Of a stretch of DNA of 64,000 bases, positions 1 through 10,585 are shown in pieces. Where the stretch lies: assembly GCF_022581195.2 (NCBI RefSeq), contig NC_061469.1, positions 10,348,501-10,412,500 of the forward strand. Reading direction: 5' to 3'. The translations under genes and the position numbers were made by a program. Position 1 is the first letter of the stretch; each line of letters begins with the position of its first letter. Source of the stretch: Helicoverpa zea (taxonomy: Eukaryota > Arthropoda > Insecta > Lepidoptera > Noctuidae). The notes beneath the pieces are model-generated. The model saw nothing but the letters and a program-made list of their open reading frames with translations, was not told the origin of the DNA and did not search any database.

Positions 1-38
1 AAAAAGAAGAAACAATTTTTGAAATTGAAATTACTTAC

Positions 39-3000
39 GAATAAGAAATGGTCAATTCTTCTCCCTTCTTGATGGGCATCACCGACACCAGCGCGGCGCT
101 ATTACGCAGCCCCGCCACATACAAGTTCGGCACGCAAGAATGAGCGAGTTTGCTCATGAATGGAAAGTACCCTTTATTTGGGTGATTGTGCAGGGAAACA
201 CGACCCTCCACGCACATAGAAGTACAATACTGCAGTTGCACAGGTGTACAATATACAGATAGGTGCATCAACATCCTGCTGACTGCATCAATAGCAGCCT
301 TCTTCTTTTCAGGTGCGGTCGGGAAAAATGATGTCTTCATATCCAAATAATGTATTATATTGGCAAAATACATGCTTCTGTTGAACAACGCACCGTACTT
401 GAAATGTGTGTCATAATTTGAATTCAATAGTGAAAACTTGTCTGATCCAAAGATGTCAGCAATAGTTGCGTTTTTCATCCTGTCTGTGCCTAAATCATAG
501 GATGCAATTATGAATTCTTCCCAAGAGTCACAGAGCTGACGTATTTTAAGAACAGCTTTGACTGGTAGCTTGACATCATCTATTATAACGTCCATAATTT
601 TGCAAGCAATATTATGTCCTTCACGCATAGACTTTTCTTTGCAAGTTTTGTCACAGAAGAAGGCAGCAGAGCATCCATCACAAGGTATTAAGTTAAAAGA
701 CATCTTCAGACAGTAGTGGCATGAAGTAACATGATTCATGATATGCTCGGCTGCCACGAATGCAGTTTCCAATGCTACGAGAGTGCCAACTGGAATGTCC
801 CTTGCAGCAACAATTTTGACTTGTCCGGATTCCACGATGACTTCCACATCGGATATGGCACACGGTATATCTGGGTGACTGTCTCCTTTCAGTTTAAAGT
901 AGTGCTCAGTAAATGGTGTGGCTCTGGAATGCAATAATTATAGTTTACAAATTGTATTTTTGTGGAACATCAACATGTTACTGTAGATAACATGTCCATG
1001 GTGTAGCTTCCAACAAGTTGATTTAATTGTTATCTATATTGTAACATGTATAATAAAGAGGAAACATTTTTTTGTTTGTTTGCACACATACAAACCTTTA
1101 GGGCTCTGAAATCATATTGGCAAGCTAGACTATCACCAAGTAACATAGGCTATATGTCTGTATTAGTGATTCAGTCCAGGCATGAAAAGTTTCCCCAGGA
1201 CGGGTGACACAGCTAGTGCCTTAATTTTTTAAATCAACGTATATTGCTTATTAAGCTACTATTACTTCTAACTACATCCATAAGAATTTATTAAAAGAAT
1301 TTGCTTAATATTGAAATCTAATTGATGCCAAATTAACTCCACATATTGGTAACTAGCTTCTGCCAGCGGTTTCACCCACATCCCGTGGGAACTACTTCCC
1401 GTACCGGGATAAAAAGTAGCCTATAGCCTTCCTCGATAAATGGGCTATCTAACACTGAAAGAAATTTTCAAATCGGACCAGTAGTTCCTGAGATTAGCGC
1501 ATTCAAACAAACAAACTCTTCAGCTTTATAATATTAGTATAGATAATAGGCATGATGACAGTAATCAAAAATCATTAAAATAATATATTTATTAAATTAA
1601 ACTTGAAGCTTGGAATATAAAACGCGCATTGTTTTCTTTATTAATAATGTGATTAATATGTATTTTTATAAAATAAAATTACGAAATAAGGCAATCCGCC
1701 ATGATATCTTGAACACCAATCAGAGCTCGTGACGTCATCTCTGAAAACAACTCGCGCGAAAGCGCGCGAACGTCACATTTCGTTATTGTGAACTTCCACT
1801 GCGATCTTTGTTTTTAATTAATTGTTTATAACACGAGTTATGGAGCCCGGATTTATCAAGGCAAACAGCGCTAATTTGCCTAGAATGGATATCATAATGC
1901 TGGGAGAGTTTTTGGCATCAAATAAAGATTTTTGTTCAGCTGAATTTAGAAATGTTAAAACTTCCATGTAAGTATACTAGTTTAATTAAAAAAACTTCCA
2001 TTTAAGTGTATTAGTTTAGTTAAAAAAACTTCTATGTTAGAATATTAGTTTAATTAAAAACAATTTTAGTTATAAATAATTCCTCAAATAAACACATACA
2101 TATAAATACATGATATGAATAAAATGCGTAATATAACAGCAATGAGAGATGAAACCTAACCTCGAAATAGTTATTTACATTATAAACTATGCTAGAATCT
2201 AGAGAACTATGTAATAACTTACATCAAAGTGATCTTCACAAAAATAAAGTTGTACCCTGGGCAATATTGCTTTTGAATCTCGCCTTGCAAGTTTAAGCCA
2301 CTTGTTTCGTATTTTTTTATTGTGAGGAACGTACACAAATAACTTATCAGGAGTTGTTTTGAGATGTGTTCTTACACTGGGGGACCCCACAACACCTATG
2401 CACTTTCGAATTCATATTTAATAACACAAAAAACTTAATTATTGCACGAGCGTTGTTTACTTGCGTCTTGTAATTTCAGTCGTGACGTCACAAGTGACGA
2501 CATGACACTGACAAGCGTTTTCGTGCCGGATTCAAAGTGGACAGAGAAAAATGCAATTATTTGATAAAAAAACTTCGCATTTTCTTAAAATTAATAATTT
2601 TTCATATAAAATAGACGTATACCTACATCATACAAAGGAATTTAAAAATTTGTCATCATGCCTATTACACCCATTAGTCCAATCCAGTGGAATTCTCTCT
2701 TGTTTTCTTAAATTAATTTAACACTTATTGAAAAAAGTTTTTAAGACTACATACTTAAAAAAGTTTGTTTAAACTTTGTTTTTTAGTTACTAAACTAGTA
2801 GTAGTAGTAATTGAAACACTTTAAAACACTGGAATATAGGTAGGTGCAAAGATAGAATAGCGGTACTTACGCATGCCTTACAGCAAACTCCTCTAACCAT
2901 GTGAACTGGCTGGCTGCAGCTCTCATCTCGCGTAACTTAGTAGCCAGGGTCTCTGGGCAGCTCAGCGCCAGGCAAGTCTCCACATCTTTGACACATGCTT

Positions 3001-3358
3001 TGAACTGCTTCGCTTTAAGCAAGAGTTCTGCTCGGCTGTAGTATGCTAGCCTCATAGCTTCGGAGTTAGAAGGAGCCCTCATTATAGCCATGTTATATTT
3101 CACCAATGCCAACTGAAAATCGCCTTCACAAAAAGCTTTTTTGCCCTCAACCCCATGCTCAATAGCTGCTTGTGATTGTTTTCCTTTGTTATCAATTTTC
3201 ACAAAGTTATTTGTCATTCTCAATACGTCTACGGCAGCTGCAACAGACTTGGCTAAATCCTTATTGTGCAGAGCTTTGTAAACGCTGTCCAAAGGACTGT
3301 TTTGATGCTGACCATAAAATATCGGCAGTTGTAACATTTTGAACACGGATAAGTACAA
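39..3358 (-). CDS. SMYD4-like protein-lysine methyltransferase (TPR-SET-MYND), C-terminus cut by window edge
   Basis: Two exons, 2871-3358 and 39-923, join in phase (2 nt + 1 nt) through donor GC|gtaagt and acceptor ttccag|A. Together they give 457 codons with the C-terminal part outside the window; donor TC|gtaagt at 38 shows another exon follows. Exon 1 carries TPR-like helices (FCEGDFQLALVKYNMAI, then AYYSRAELLLKAKQF). Exon 2 starts the split SET domain (VKIVAARDIPVGTLV), carries a MYND zinc finger (CHYC, CDGC, FCDKTC, then H and C), and resumes SET with LAHSCVPN and GEELTISYS, which belong to the cofactor and substrate pocket. TPR before a MYND-split SET is the SMYD4 arrangement, a family of mainly cytosolic or nuclear lysine methyltransferases. 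The first ATG is at 3358; a second at 3337 is equally possible. The intron holds a SINE-like repeat and a DNA transposon. Family call is firm, the exact orthologue is not. Confidence 0.85.
1352..1543 (+). repeat. SINE-like interspersed repeat, copy 1
   Basis: The copy runs from CTAGCTTCTGCCAGCGGTTT to TTATAATATTAGTATAGAT. Two further copies of the same family lie at 61313-61500 and 61818-61981 and share the core AAATGGGCTATCTAACACTG. The terminal motif is typical of dispersed lepidopteran repeats. It ends directly against the left end of the DNA transposon at 1544. Confidence 0.8.
1840..1967 (+). CDS. First exon of transposon-borne ORF, truncated
   Basis: ATG at 1840 opens 42 codons plus 2 nt, ending at donor AT|gtaagt. 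The peptide contains LPRMDIIMLGEF and SAEFRNVKTS. That pattern resembles my recollection of the N-terminus of repetitive insect proteins with a C-terminal YqaJ-like nuclease domain, but this is unverified. No later exon exists in this copy. It sits between the left TIR and the THAP exon, so it is part of the mobile element rather than a host gene. Confidence 0.5.
1957..2058 (+). repeat. Three 34-bp tandem units spanning a splice donor
   Basis: Units start at 1957, 1991 and 2025, each beginning AAAACTTC and running to TAGTTTAATTA or TAGTTTAGTTA. The first contains the donor of the exon at 1840-1967 (ccatgtaagt). In units two and three the donor is changed (catttaagt, tatgttaga). The unit looks like a local triplication of the exon-intron junction. 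Confidence 0.8.
2223..2415 (-). pseudogene. THAP zinc-finger first exon, frameshifted
   Basis: From the ATG at 2415 the frame reads a THAP start with HRCCGVPQCKNTS, then stops within a few codons. One frame over, the domain continues with DKLFVYVPHN, NKWLKLARRD and YFCEDHFD, ending at donor GAT|gtaagt. C-x2-4-C, the invariant W and C-x2-H are the THAP C2CH ligands, so one single-base indel near 2355-2375 breaks an otherwise recognisable DNA-binding domain. THAP domains occur in P-element and related transposases. The exon lies next to the right TIR. Confidence 0.75.
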
Positions 3359-4490
3359 CTCTCAGACAACTGGAAATTCGGAAACTTTTTAACACACTTG
3401 TGCACTGTATCGCAGTAAATGCAATAATGATTAATGAAAACTGTTTCTGTTAAACGTGTAAAAGTGAGATCACAAAATAAATAAAATGAATCTAGGAAAC
3501 TCCCGCTAAGCACATTTAGTGTTGCTAAAGCAAAATTGAATGTAATGAAAACAGGCTTGGTGTCGATATATAACGTTCCGAATCGAGGTAATTCAGTATC
3601 TATCTTATATAATTATTAACGTGTTTTATTTTTTTAATCGGTCAAGACTTTTATCAAGTCAGAACTACATGTACATCTAAAGCTCACAACCCACCAAAAT
3701 ACCAGTACCAACAGTTTGCATTCATTCAGCGTGTTCAGCGTTGTTAGCCTGGCAGGTACTTTCTCTTGCGAACGAATATGGCACAACTCGGAATTCGGAA
3801 TATCTAGTCTATGGCCACTTCCACGACCAAACAACAAATGCTGCCAATTTGGGGATATCCCTGATTCTCCGGGAGTTGTGGGTGAGAGCGGGAAGAACAC
3901 AAGGAATTTCGGGGTATTCAAACTAAACATATGTGTGAAATTTATGTACCGTATTTAGAACATTATTGGAATCTTTATTCATGGTATGGATTTTAGGGTT
4001 ATAAATAAATACTACTATATTATTAAATACCAGTAAATTAAAAAAAAAATTGTTCTCACTGCTTTTAATCAAAGGTACATTATAGGTAAACATAATTTTT
4101 TTCTAAAACTAGATCCAATCCTTTTGCTGTGTTGCGTTGCTATGACTAGATTTCATTCTCCTCTTTCAGATCTTCATGTCGCTGCGTCGCTATGGTATCT
4201 CAATGATGGCTTGCTACATACAGCTTGGCAAAAAAGAGTCTGACGCGGTGACAGTTGGAACTAAAAATCAAAATCAAATAAAAATTGTTAACATCGTTAA
4301 TACTGGACATTGAAGTATCCCAGGGACATCGCCTACTTAGTATTGAATATCTCCAAAAATAACAAATATCAAAATCTGTGAGTCGTAGTATTCCGGGTTG
4401 CCACAGGTGCGATAGTGCTGACCTCATTTATTCCACACTCTTTTTTGCCAAGCTGTAGGTATATTAATCTGTGGTGCTATTTACTATCTA
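3359..4490. other. Gene-poor spacer upstream of the SMYD4-like gene
   Basis: It should contain the promoter and 5' UTR of the minus-strand SMYD4-like gene. I see no further exon; the short open frames on both strands around 3634-3958 lack splice context and family resemblance. Confidence 0.4.
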
Positions 4491-5154
4491 CAGTGATGCC
4501 AGATGGGGGTGATTCCCCCCAAATTTGGGGGTATTTTCTGCCCACGGGGGATTTTTTGGGGGGATCAGCGGGGGGATTAAAAATTGGCTTGGAGGGAGTT
4601 GGAGGATTTTTCGAAAAAGTTTTATGACTGAACGCGACCAAATAACTCACTACTTAATTCTAACGCACCATAGAACCACACACAAAAACATACACACACT
4701 ACCACAATAATGCTGCGTGCGGAGAACGACGATGAACGATGATACTATATTTATTTTACAGAAAAGAGCTGTTCGAGCCATTTAGGTATAATCTCGGTCC
4801 AAAAGTTTCTCTGAGAGAGAAATTCAAAGAAATAAATATTCTGACTGTTGCCTCTCAATAAATTTTTGAAAATTTAATGTACGTTCGTAAAAATATATCT
4901 AACTTTGTTCAAATGTCTGATGTTGATAGCATAAATACTAGGAATAAACATAATCTTGATGTACATGCTACTCGCCTCCACAGAGTAAGTAACTCGTTCG
5001 TGGGTCAAAGTACACGCTTTTACAATAAACTTCCCAAAGCTTTCCAATTAAATGTTTTTCTTATTACTGGGGGTTTTTTCTCAAAACACTAACATTTTGG
5101 GGGGATTTTGGGTGAGATTTGGGGAGAATGCTAGATCATCATCTGGCAACACTG
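4491..5154. mobile_element. hAT-type non-autonomous DNA element
   Basis: The ends are CAGTGATGCCAGATG at 4491 and CATCTGGCAACACTG at 5140-5154, inverted with one mismatch. They are flanked by ACTATCTA (4483-4490) and ATTATCTA (5155-5162), an 8-bp target duplication with one mismatch. CAGTG termini and 8-bp duplications are typical of hAT elements. G-runs and C-runs lie just inside both ends. No transposase is present; the interior carries a decayed LINE fragment. Confidence 0.75.
4759..5046 (+). pseudogene. Non-LTR retrotransposon ORF2 C-terminal fragment
   Basis: Translation with one frame change and one stop gives QKRAVRA, LGPKVSLREKFKEINILTV, then MYVRKN, HATRLHRVSNSFVG and RFYNKLP. This order matches the region after the reverse transcriptase domain in Jockey/CR1-like LINE ORF2 proteins. 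The frame change lies near 4782 and the TAA at about 4858. It is dead and lies wholly inside the hAT-type element, either captured before it moved or inserted later. Confidence 0.65.
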
Positions 5155-5162
5155 ATTATCTA

Positions 5163-5854
5163 TTATGTCATTGTCAAAATTGTTTATTGTTGGTTGATCT
5201 TCAAATTTGATTTAGCTGTAGTTCAATCTTATATTTTACTAGCTGTTGCCCGCAACTTCGTCTGCGTGGGCAATATAGAATAGTCAAAATACTACTTATC
5301 CCGCAGGTGCATTCTTTCACGTGACAGTATAATTAGGATTAGCACTTAGCAGTCGCATAGATTCATTGATCAAGGTTGTGTTGTGGATGTGACCATTTAT
5401 CTAAACAAAAGAAGTAAAGTTTGTGACGTTGTGAATATCTCTGGATCTAGTCAGCCAATTTGGAAAATTATTACGTATGGTGCGTAAGTAATTTTCACAG
5501 GAAACAGTTATAATCTATGTCTATATGCTTTGAGTCTGACAAAGCTGTCATTTGTACATTTTCTGCAGCTGCTGCGACTAATCAGAAGCCAGAAAGTCTG
5601 TCAGTCTTACCATGGATATCGGCTTGTGTAGTTGACTGGATTGAAGATAGGTAGTCGCTCCAAGCAAAATATTGGTACTCAAACAGATTCGGTGACTGGA
5701 AGCCAACACCAACATAGTTGGGGAATAGCTGGATGGATGATAAAATGAGTCATCATCATCAGCAGGCGCATAGGGTAGGATAGTTTCACTACTGGGGAGA
5801 AACACTTGTATGACGGGGATTTTCTGTACACTTACTCACTATGGTAAGGCTGAC
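5163..5854. other. Spacer with repeat debris
   Basis: A short copy of the CTAGCTGTTGCCCGCAACTTCG repeat lies near 5238-5300, and tail-like repeat sequence follows towards 5800 (AACATAGTTGGGG at about 5712). No gene is recognised. Confidence 0.4.
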
Positions 5855-6195
5855 CCCACATTAGGCGTGCGCGATCCTCGGGCGTGTGAGTAGCGCGGGC
5901 GTCGCGAGCACGCTGCATGAACGTCGCGTTTTGCTGCCCTGCGGCATGTGTGAAGAGTGCAAGCGACGCGCTCGCGGCGAGCACGCGGCGCTCGAGTTGC
6001 GTTCTTACCCCTTCGCCTGCTATCCCCGCCGCCCGCTAAACGCCTTAGCAGTTAAACGTCAAGGAGAGCGGCGCGTGCGCGCCGCGAGCGCGCTGTAGGT
6101 AAATGCCGCAGGGCAGCAAAACGCGACGTTCATGCAGCGTGCTCGCGACGCCCGCGCTACTCACACGCCCGAGGATCGCGCACGCCTAATGTGGG
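5855..6195. mobile_element. GC-rich foldback element with 93-bp perfect inverted arms
   Basis: 5855-5947 and 6103-6195 are exact reverse complements over 93 bp by direct reading, separated by 155 bp of GC-rich spacer. The arms contain GCGTGCGCGATCCTCGGGCG and its complement. Composition is far above the surrounding AT-rich DNA. No transposase is present and no clear target duplication flanks the arms; outside them the match decays quickly. It is best described as a MITE or foldback transposon. The open frames through it are by-products of its GC content. Confidence 0.8.
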
Positions 6196-8217
6196 GGAGG
6201 CCTAAGCCGGGACTCCACCGAAATGTTTGCATTAGTTCACGAATAGGCAAAATGTACGTATCTGTGAGAGTCCACTTCATGTTTTGGTACTTGAAACCTG
6301 CAGTTTTGCCAAGATTTTCAAAATGTACGCTTGCAATTTGTCATTTCTTGGTGGAGCCAGCAAATCGAAAGGAACATAAGTGTTGTATACTGTGCGTCAC
6401 TACCGCACACCGGGAAAATTTCGCTCTTGCGGAGGACGTTTATATACCATATTTTGTGTCACCCAGGACGACAGTAAGTATCCACCGAAACGCTTTCAAA
6501 GATCTGATGAACGAACAAATCAGACCTGACTTGGTCACCTGGGGCCAATCAGAGCTCTATGAAGCGATCATATGCTTTGGCTCCTACTGTTATTGTGGTT
6601 TCTGAAAATTTATTCACCTCATTCAACGATGAATGTAATTCTGATGGTACTATTAAGAACACTTGCTTAGCGCAGAAGCTGACGTTGGCAGGTCGACTCT
6701 TTTGACTTCTCGAATAGGATACCATTGGTTTTTGTGCAATGCACACCTGCAATGCATGCTGGATTAGGATAGGATACAGGTGGATAGGATTTGCAACAGA
6801 GAACAATTCTGTCTTTGTGATTGAATGACATCAAACGTAGTTTTATATAAAAGGTGTTTTTTTAGACTTGGCTCGGGTCTTACTGAGACTGTTCGTAATC
6901 GTGACCAGTGTATTTGCGATCAGAAGTTGAAAGTAAGCATGTCTCTGGTATGCGACGCGCAATTTGTACGTTTTCAGACGCATAAAGCATTTTACGTGAG
7001 TATGGTATTAAATCGAGAAAGCTCCCATTTTTTATCTGCACTTTGTATCTGGGCTTGTTCTTAAAGCTACAGAATCCTACATTACCTACCTACCTCACGC
7101 TTAGCAGCGCTTGCGAGAGACAGATACTCCTTTCTTCTAGGATTAAGTTAACATATTTTGCATCAGAAAAAATAATGGAGGTCTACTTAATACTACTCAC
7201 TCAAAGTAATTTGTTTTAAGGCCACCACATTAGTGGAAGATAAGCTAAACTATGTTTATGAAAAAATCCTGATATAAACTCCATCTGTAACTTTAAATGA
7301 TAATTAATTGTTATACTAAAGTCATCATTTTTGACATAATATTCAAAAAATAATTTAGATGGCACCGTTTTAAATTTGGCTGAGAACTATTATTTTCCTT
7401 TCATCAAGGTAATAATTATAATTGGATTTTGATGTGGCTCGGCAAACTGACAAACACTATTGAAATGTCTATCGAAAAATTACACTACGTGTTAAAATAT
7501 GGTGAATTACGGAAAATACACAACTCCATCTGTTGAAATAATAATCCTCTATAAAGAATGTATGGTAATATTGTCATTTACCACCTCTCTCCTTTGACAA
7601 ATTTTATGTATTTTATTTAACACAGATTACCACAGATGGAGCTACTTTAACCTTGGCTAAACACAATTTTCATTTTTTTTTTTCTTCCGAATATACTTAT
7701 GAAGGTGTGATTTTCTGTGTAAAGGTTAATAATAGGCCGATCAACTAATATAAGTACAACATTCAAATGTACAGTTTTGACAAACAGATTGCGTGTCGTA
7801 ATATTTTACATCTTGAATTCACAAAATTAATCATATCTTTTGATAGAGTGAATCGATTTCGATGAAACAAAAACTAAGTAATACCCCAAGTTACGTAGAA
7901 TTTTTTTATGTAAGCATTGTCTGCATTGAATTCGTAGATTTTACGTGAATCCCGAACAAACAAACAGATAAACAGACAAACAGACAAAAATGACAAAAAT
8001 GATGGAAATGGGTTCTGTTAGTTATCCTTTAACATGCTGGCTATTTATTTTGCCAATTTCTTCAATGTACAAAAATTACTTTTCTACAGATTTATTATAT
8101 GTATAGATATCCTAACTAAACATATTATAAGGCAATACAAACTACATACTGATTTCAGACTTACTTTGATCTTAAACTTACTTACCGGCCTCAAATTCTT
8201 GAGTAACCTCTGCAAAT
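6196..8217. other. Spacer without recognised gene
   Basis: AT-rich DNA with several short frames and no coherent protein. Around 7840-8000 is a dispersed-repeat tail with an ACAAACAGATAAACAGAC stretch. The last part should hold the promoter and 5' UTR of the NSE3 gene. Confidence 0.4.
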
Positions 8218-9988
8218 ATGAGCCAGAGACGTACAAAGAGGTCCACCCAAGCTGAACAAGACAGATCTACGGCCGCAGAAACCGATGTCTCTAATCATGA
8301 AGACTCCATCAAAGAGTGTGTACGCTATATCATCTGTCGGGAAGGCAGCAAAATACCAATAAAGCGAGCAGAAATTATTAAACACCTTAGTACAACTTGT
8401 CAAACGCCTTCGAACCTGGTGAAAACGGTATTGGTTGAAGCAGATAGAATACTTAAAAGAGTAAGAGTATTGTGGTAACTTATTGCTTCATTGTCCTGAA
8501 TAGATTTCTAAAACTAATAACAATCAAAACTAGAGGCTAATTTATTCAATTCTGAAATAACAATCACCCAGTTATTCCTTGAAACTCATTTCTACATTGT
8601 CTTATCTTAAACGTAAAGTTTGTCTTATGTTTCTTATATAAGTTTAAATTATTTTTTCAGGTGTATGGTTACAAGTTGGTTCAGGTTGAGGCTAAAAGTG
8701 GTATACAGTACATTGTGGTACTGGCAGAGAAATATGATTCTTTGCCGAGCTTTTCATCTGCTATAGACAGCCAACACCGGACGCTACTCATTGCTGCCTT
8801 AATGCACATTTTTATGAGCGGTGCAGCTGTTAAAGAAGGTTAAAAACATTATATTTTTAGTAGAACGTCCTATTAAGTAAAATGTGTAAAATACGAAAGT
8901 TAGCTAACAATATTAGAAATTACAAATTAATTACACAACTATGAAACAAAAAAAAAATTTCCATTTAATTGCATAATCTTTAAAATGTATGTAGTAATGG
9001 TATTGGGAGGTATTATTTTTTTGAAGGTAGAAAAAAAGGTACCTACTCCAAAGGTAGTAAAATTTATTTTATTAAAAAAATGTTTTTAGATGAAATGTGG
9101 AAGTTCCTGATGGAAGCTGGACTATTGGAAGAGAATGACAATGCAGGACGGAAACTACTTACCACTACATTTACTCGGCAGATGTATTTACAATATCGTA
9201 AGGTATACTTATAACCTTTGAATTACATATTACATACAAAATTCTGAATAAGTTTCCTTTTTTTAATTGATTTTATTTTATGTGCATTATTACTGTTATT
9301 AGGAATGTCTCTAGTACCATAATTCCGTCTAAATCAGCTTAGCTAAATTACCAGGATAAGGTGAATATCTAAAATCCAAATCTTAAAAAAAATGTTTATT
9401 GCCAGAAAGTTATTGAACTAAGCAAAGCTTGTTTCAAAAAGTATTTCATGACTAAAATAGAAAATATAGTTAAAGTTTAATGGAAAGATGTATGCGTATA
9501 CATATAAACTTTACAAAGTACTTGTAAAATATATGTACTTATATTGTTTTCAGGTTGGAGAAGGTGACCTAGCAAGATATGTATTTACTTGGGGCCAACG
9601 TGCCATTGAGGAAGTTCCTAAAATGTTCCTTTTAGAAAAAATGGCAGAGGTATTTACTATATCACTTTAGACTTATATTTTTAAATGACTTCAAAAAAGG
9701 TTCTCAGTTTGAGCTGTATACTTATATATGTTTGTGGTTGATTATCTCATGTTTGGCTAAACCGATTTTGATGCGGATTTCAGCATAGTGTTTGTCAAAC
9801 TGAAGTTGAAATTAAGTAGTTTTTTTTTTTTTAAGTTTTCTGTCATAAAGGTCACCTCAAATGTCTGCATGGCAAGTTACTTTTTATTGATTGGTCTCAC
9901 AGGTTTCTTTTCTTTGCAGGCTTTTGACAAAACTCCCGATCATTGGTGTGAACAATACAAGGAAGCAACAGAAGGAAATGCAGTATAA
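8218..9988 (+). CDS. NSMCE3: Non-structural maintenance of chromosomes element 3 (NSE3, MAGE family)
   Basis: Exons 8218-8460, 8661-8838, 9090-9202, 9554-9649 and 9920-9988 total 699 nt, a 232-residue protein. All introns are GT-AG and all junctions keep frame. The protein is one MAGE homology domain: winged-helix A with KIPIKRAEIIKHL and VYGYKLVQVEAKSG, then winged-helix B with LIAALMHIFMSGAAVKEDEMWKFL, LLTTTFTRQMYLQYRKV and FTWGQRAIEEVPK. Insects usually have one MAGE gene, the NSE3 subunit of the SMC5/6 complex. NSE3 pairs with the RING ligase NSE1 and kleisin NSE4 in nuclear genome maintenance and DNA repair. The start is the first ATG of exon 1, preceded by tgcaaat. The protein looks complete. 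Confidence 0.9.
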
Positions 9989-10585
9989 ATAATACATTTT
10001 GAAAAAAAAAATAATTAACTAAGTGGAATGTTAGCTCTAAGTTTTTATTTTGTAATTGTTCCAAAACATGTATGTAAGCAATTATATTTTTGTTAGGCCA
10101 CCGCATTTTGTTAAAAAATTGTTGAGTATTTTATAAGAATATCTAGTTCACCTGCACAATATCTGTTAGTACTACTACAACAATGTTCTACTGATTAGGA
10201 TTAACGTGATTATATAAAAACAATACGATATGTATTGTTATTTAAATGTATGGCTATTTTTTTTTTCGATACCCATAACATACCAAAGAGTACGTACTTG
10301 TACACATTAGCAAGGAAAGACCGGAATCAGGAATACGTAAGCTTAAAAGACTTTGTATTCAACTGTGGCAAAAATTAAAAACGTAAACTGACGTCTTAAA
10401 AGTACTGTCAGTGTCAATTGATGTCAAAAATCGAATGTCAAGTGTGTCAAATCCAGCTGTTTTCTATGAACTGCGTTGATCAGTGCACACGTTTCGAAAT
10501 AATAACTCGGTGAATAAGACGTTCACTTTTATTAGTGTGACGGAGAGTGTATTAAACTGTGTGTCTTCGAAGGTGTTTAGAAGAA
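9989..10585. other. Intergenic: NSE3 3' UTR and carrier A 5' UTR/promoter
   Basis: AT-rich 3' UTR sequence follows the NSE3 stop. The last 150 bp before the carrier A ATG has no stop-free continuation upstream and probably contains its transcription start. No other gene is seen. Confidence 0.4.

Larger units (their letters stand above)
1544..2667. mobile_element. Non-autonomous two-ORF DNA transposon with THAP gene remnant
   Basis: Perfect 17-bp terminal inverted repeats, TAATAGGCATGATGACA at 1544-1560 and its reverse complement at 2651-2667, bound a 1.12-kb element in the SMYD4-like intron. The outermost TA on both sides may be the target duplication, giving 15-bp TIRs. Inside are two converging gene starts: a plus-strand first exon (1840-1967) and a minus-strand THAP exon (2223-2415). 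Each is preceded by a TGACGTCA octamer (1730-1737 and 2483-2490). Less than 260 bp separates the two donors, so no transposase body fits and the copy must be internally deleted. The superfamily is not certain. Confidence 0.75.

Noticed and set aside
3634..3958. Overlapping frames on both strands
   Set aside because: No splice sites, no domain, and both strands equally open, so coding evidence is absent.
5886..6605. Open frames of 70 and 157 codons through the foldback element
   Set aside because: They depend on the stop-poor GC-rich inverted arms and read into unrelated AT-rich DNA without any family match.
7940..7995. Possible CRISPR-like or regulatory repeat (ACAAACAGATAAACAGAC)
   Set aside because: It is a simple low-complexity repeat tail in a eukaryotic genome, without spacers.
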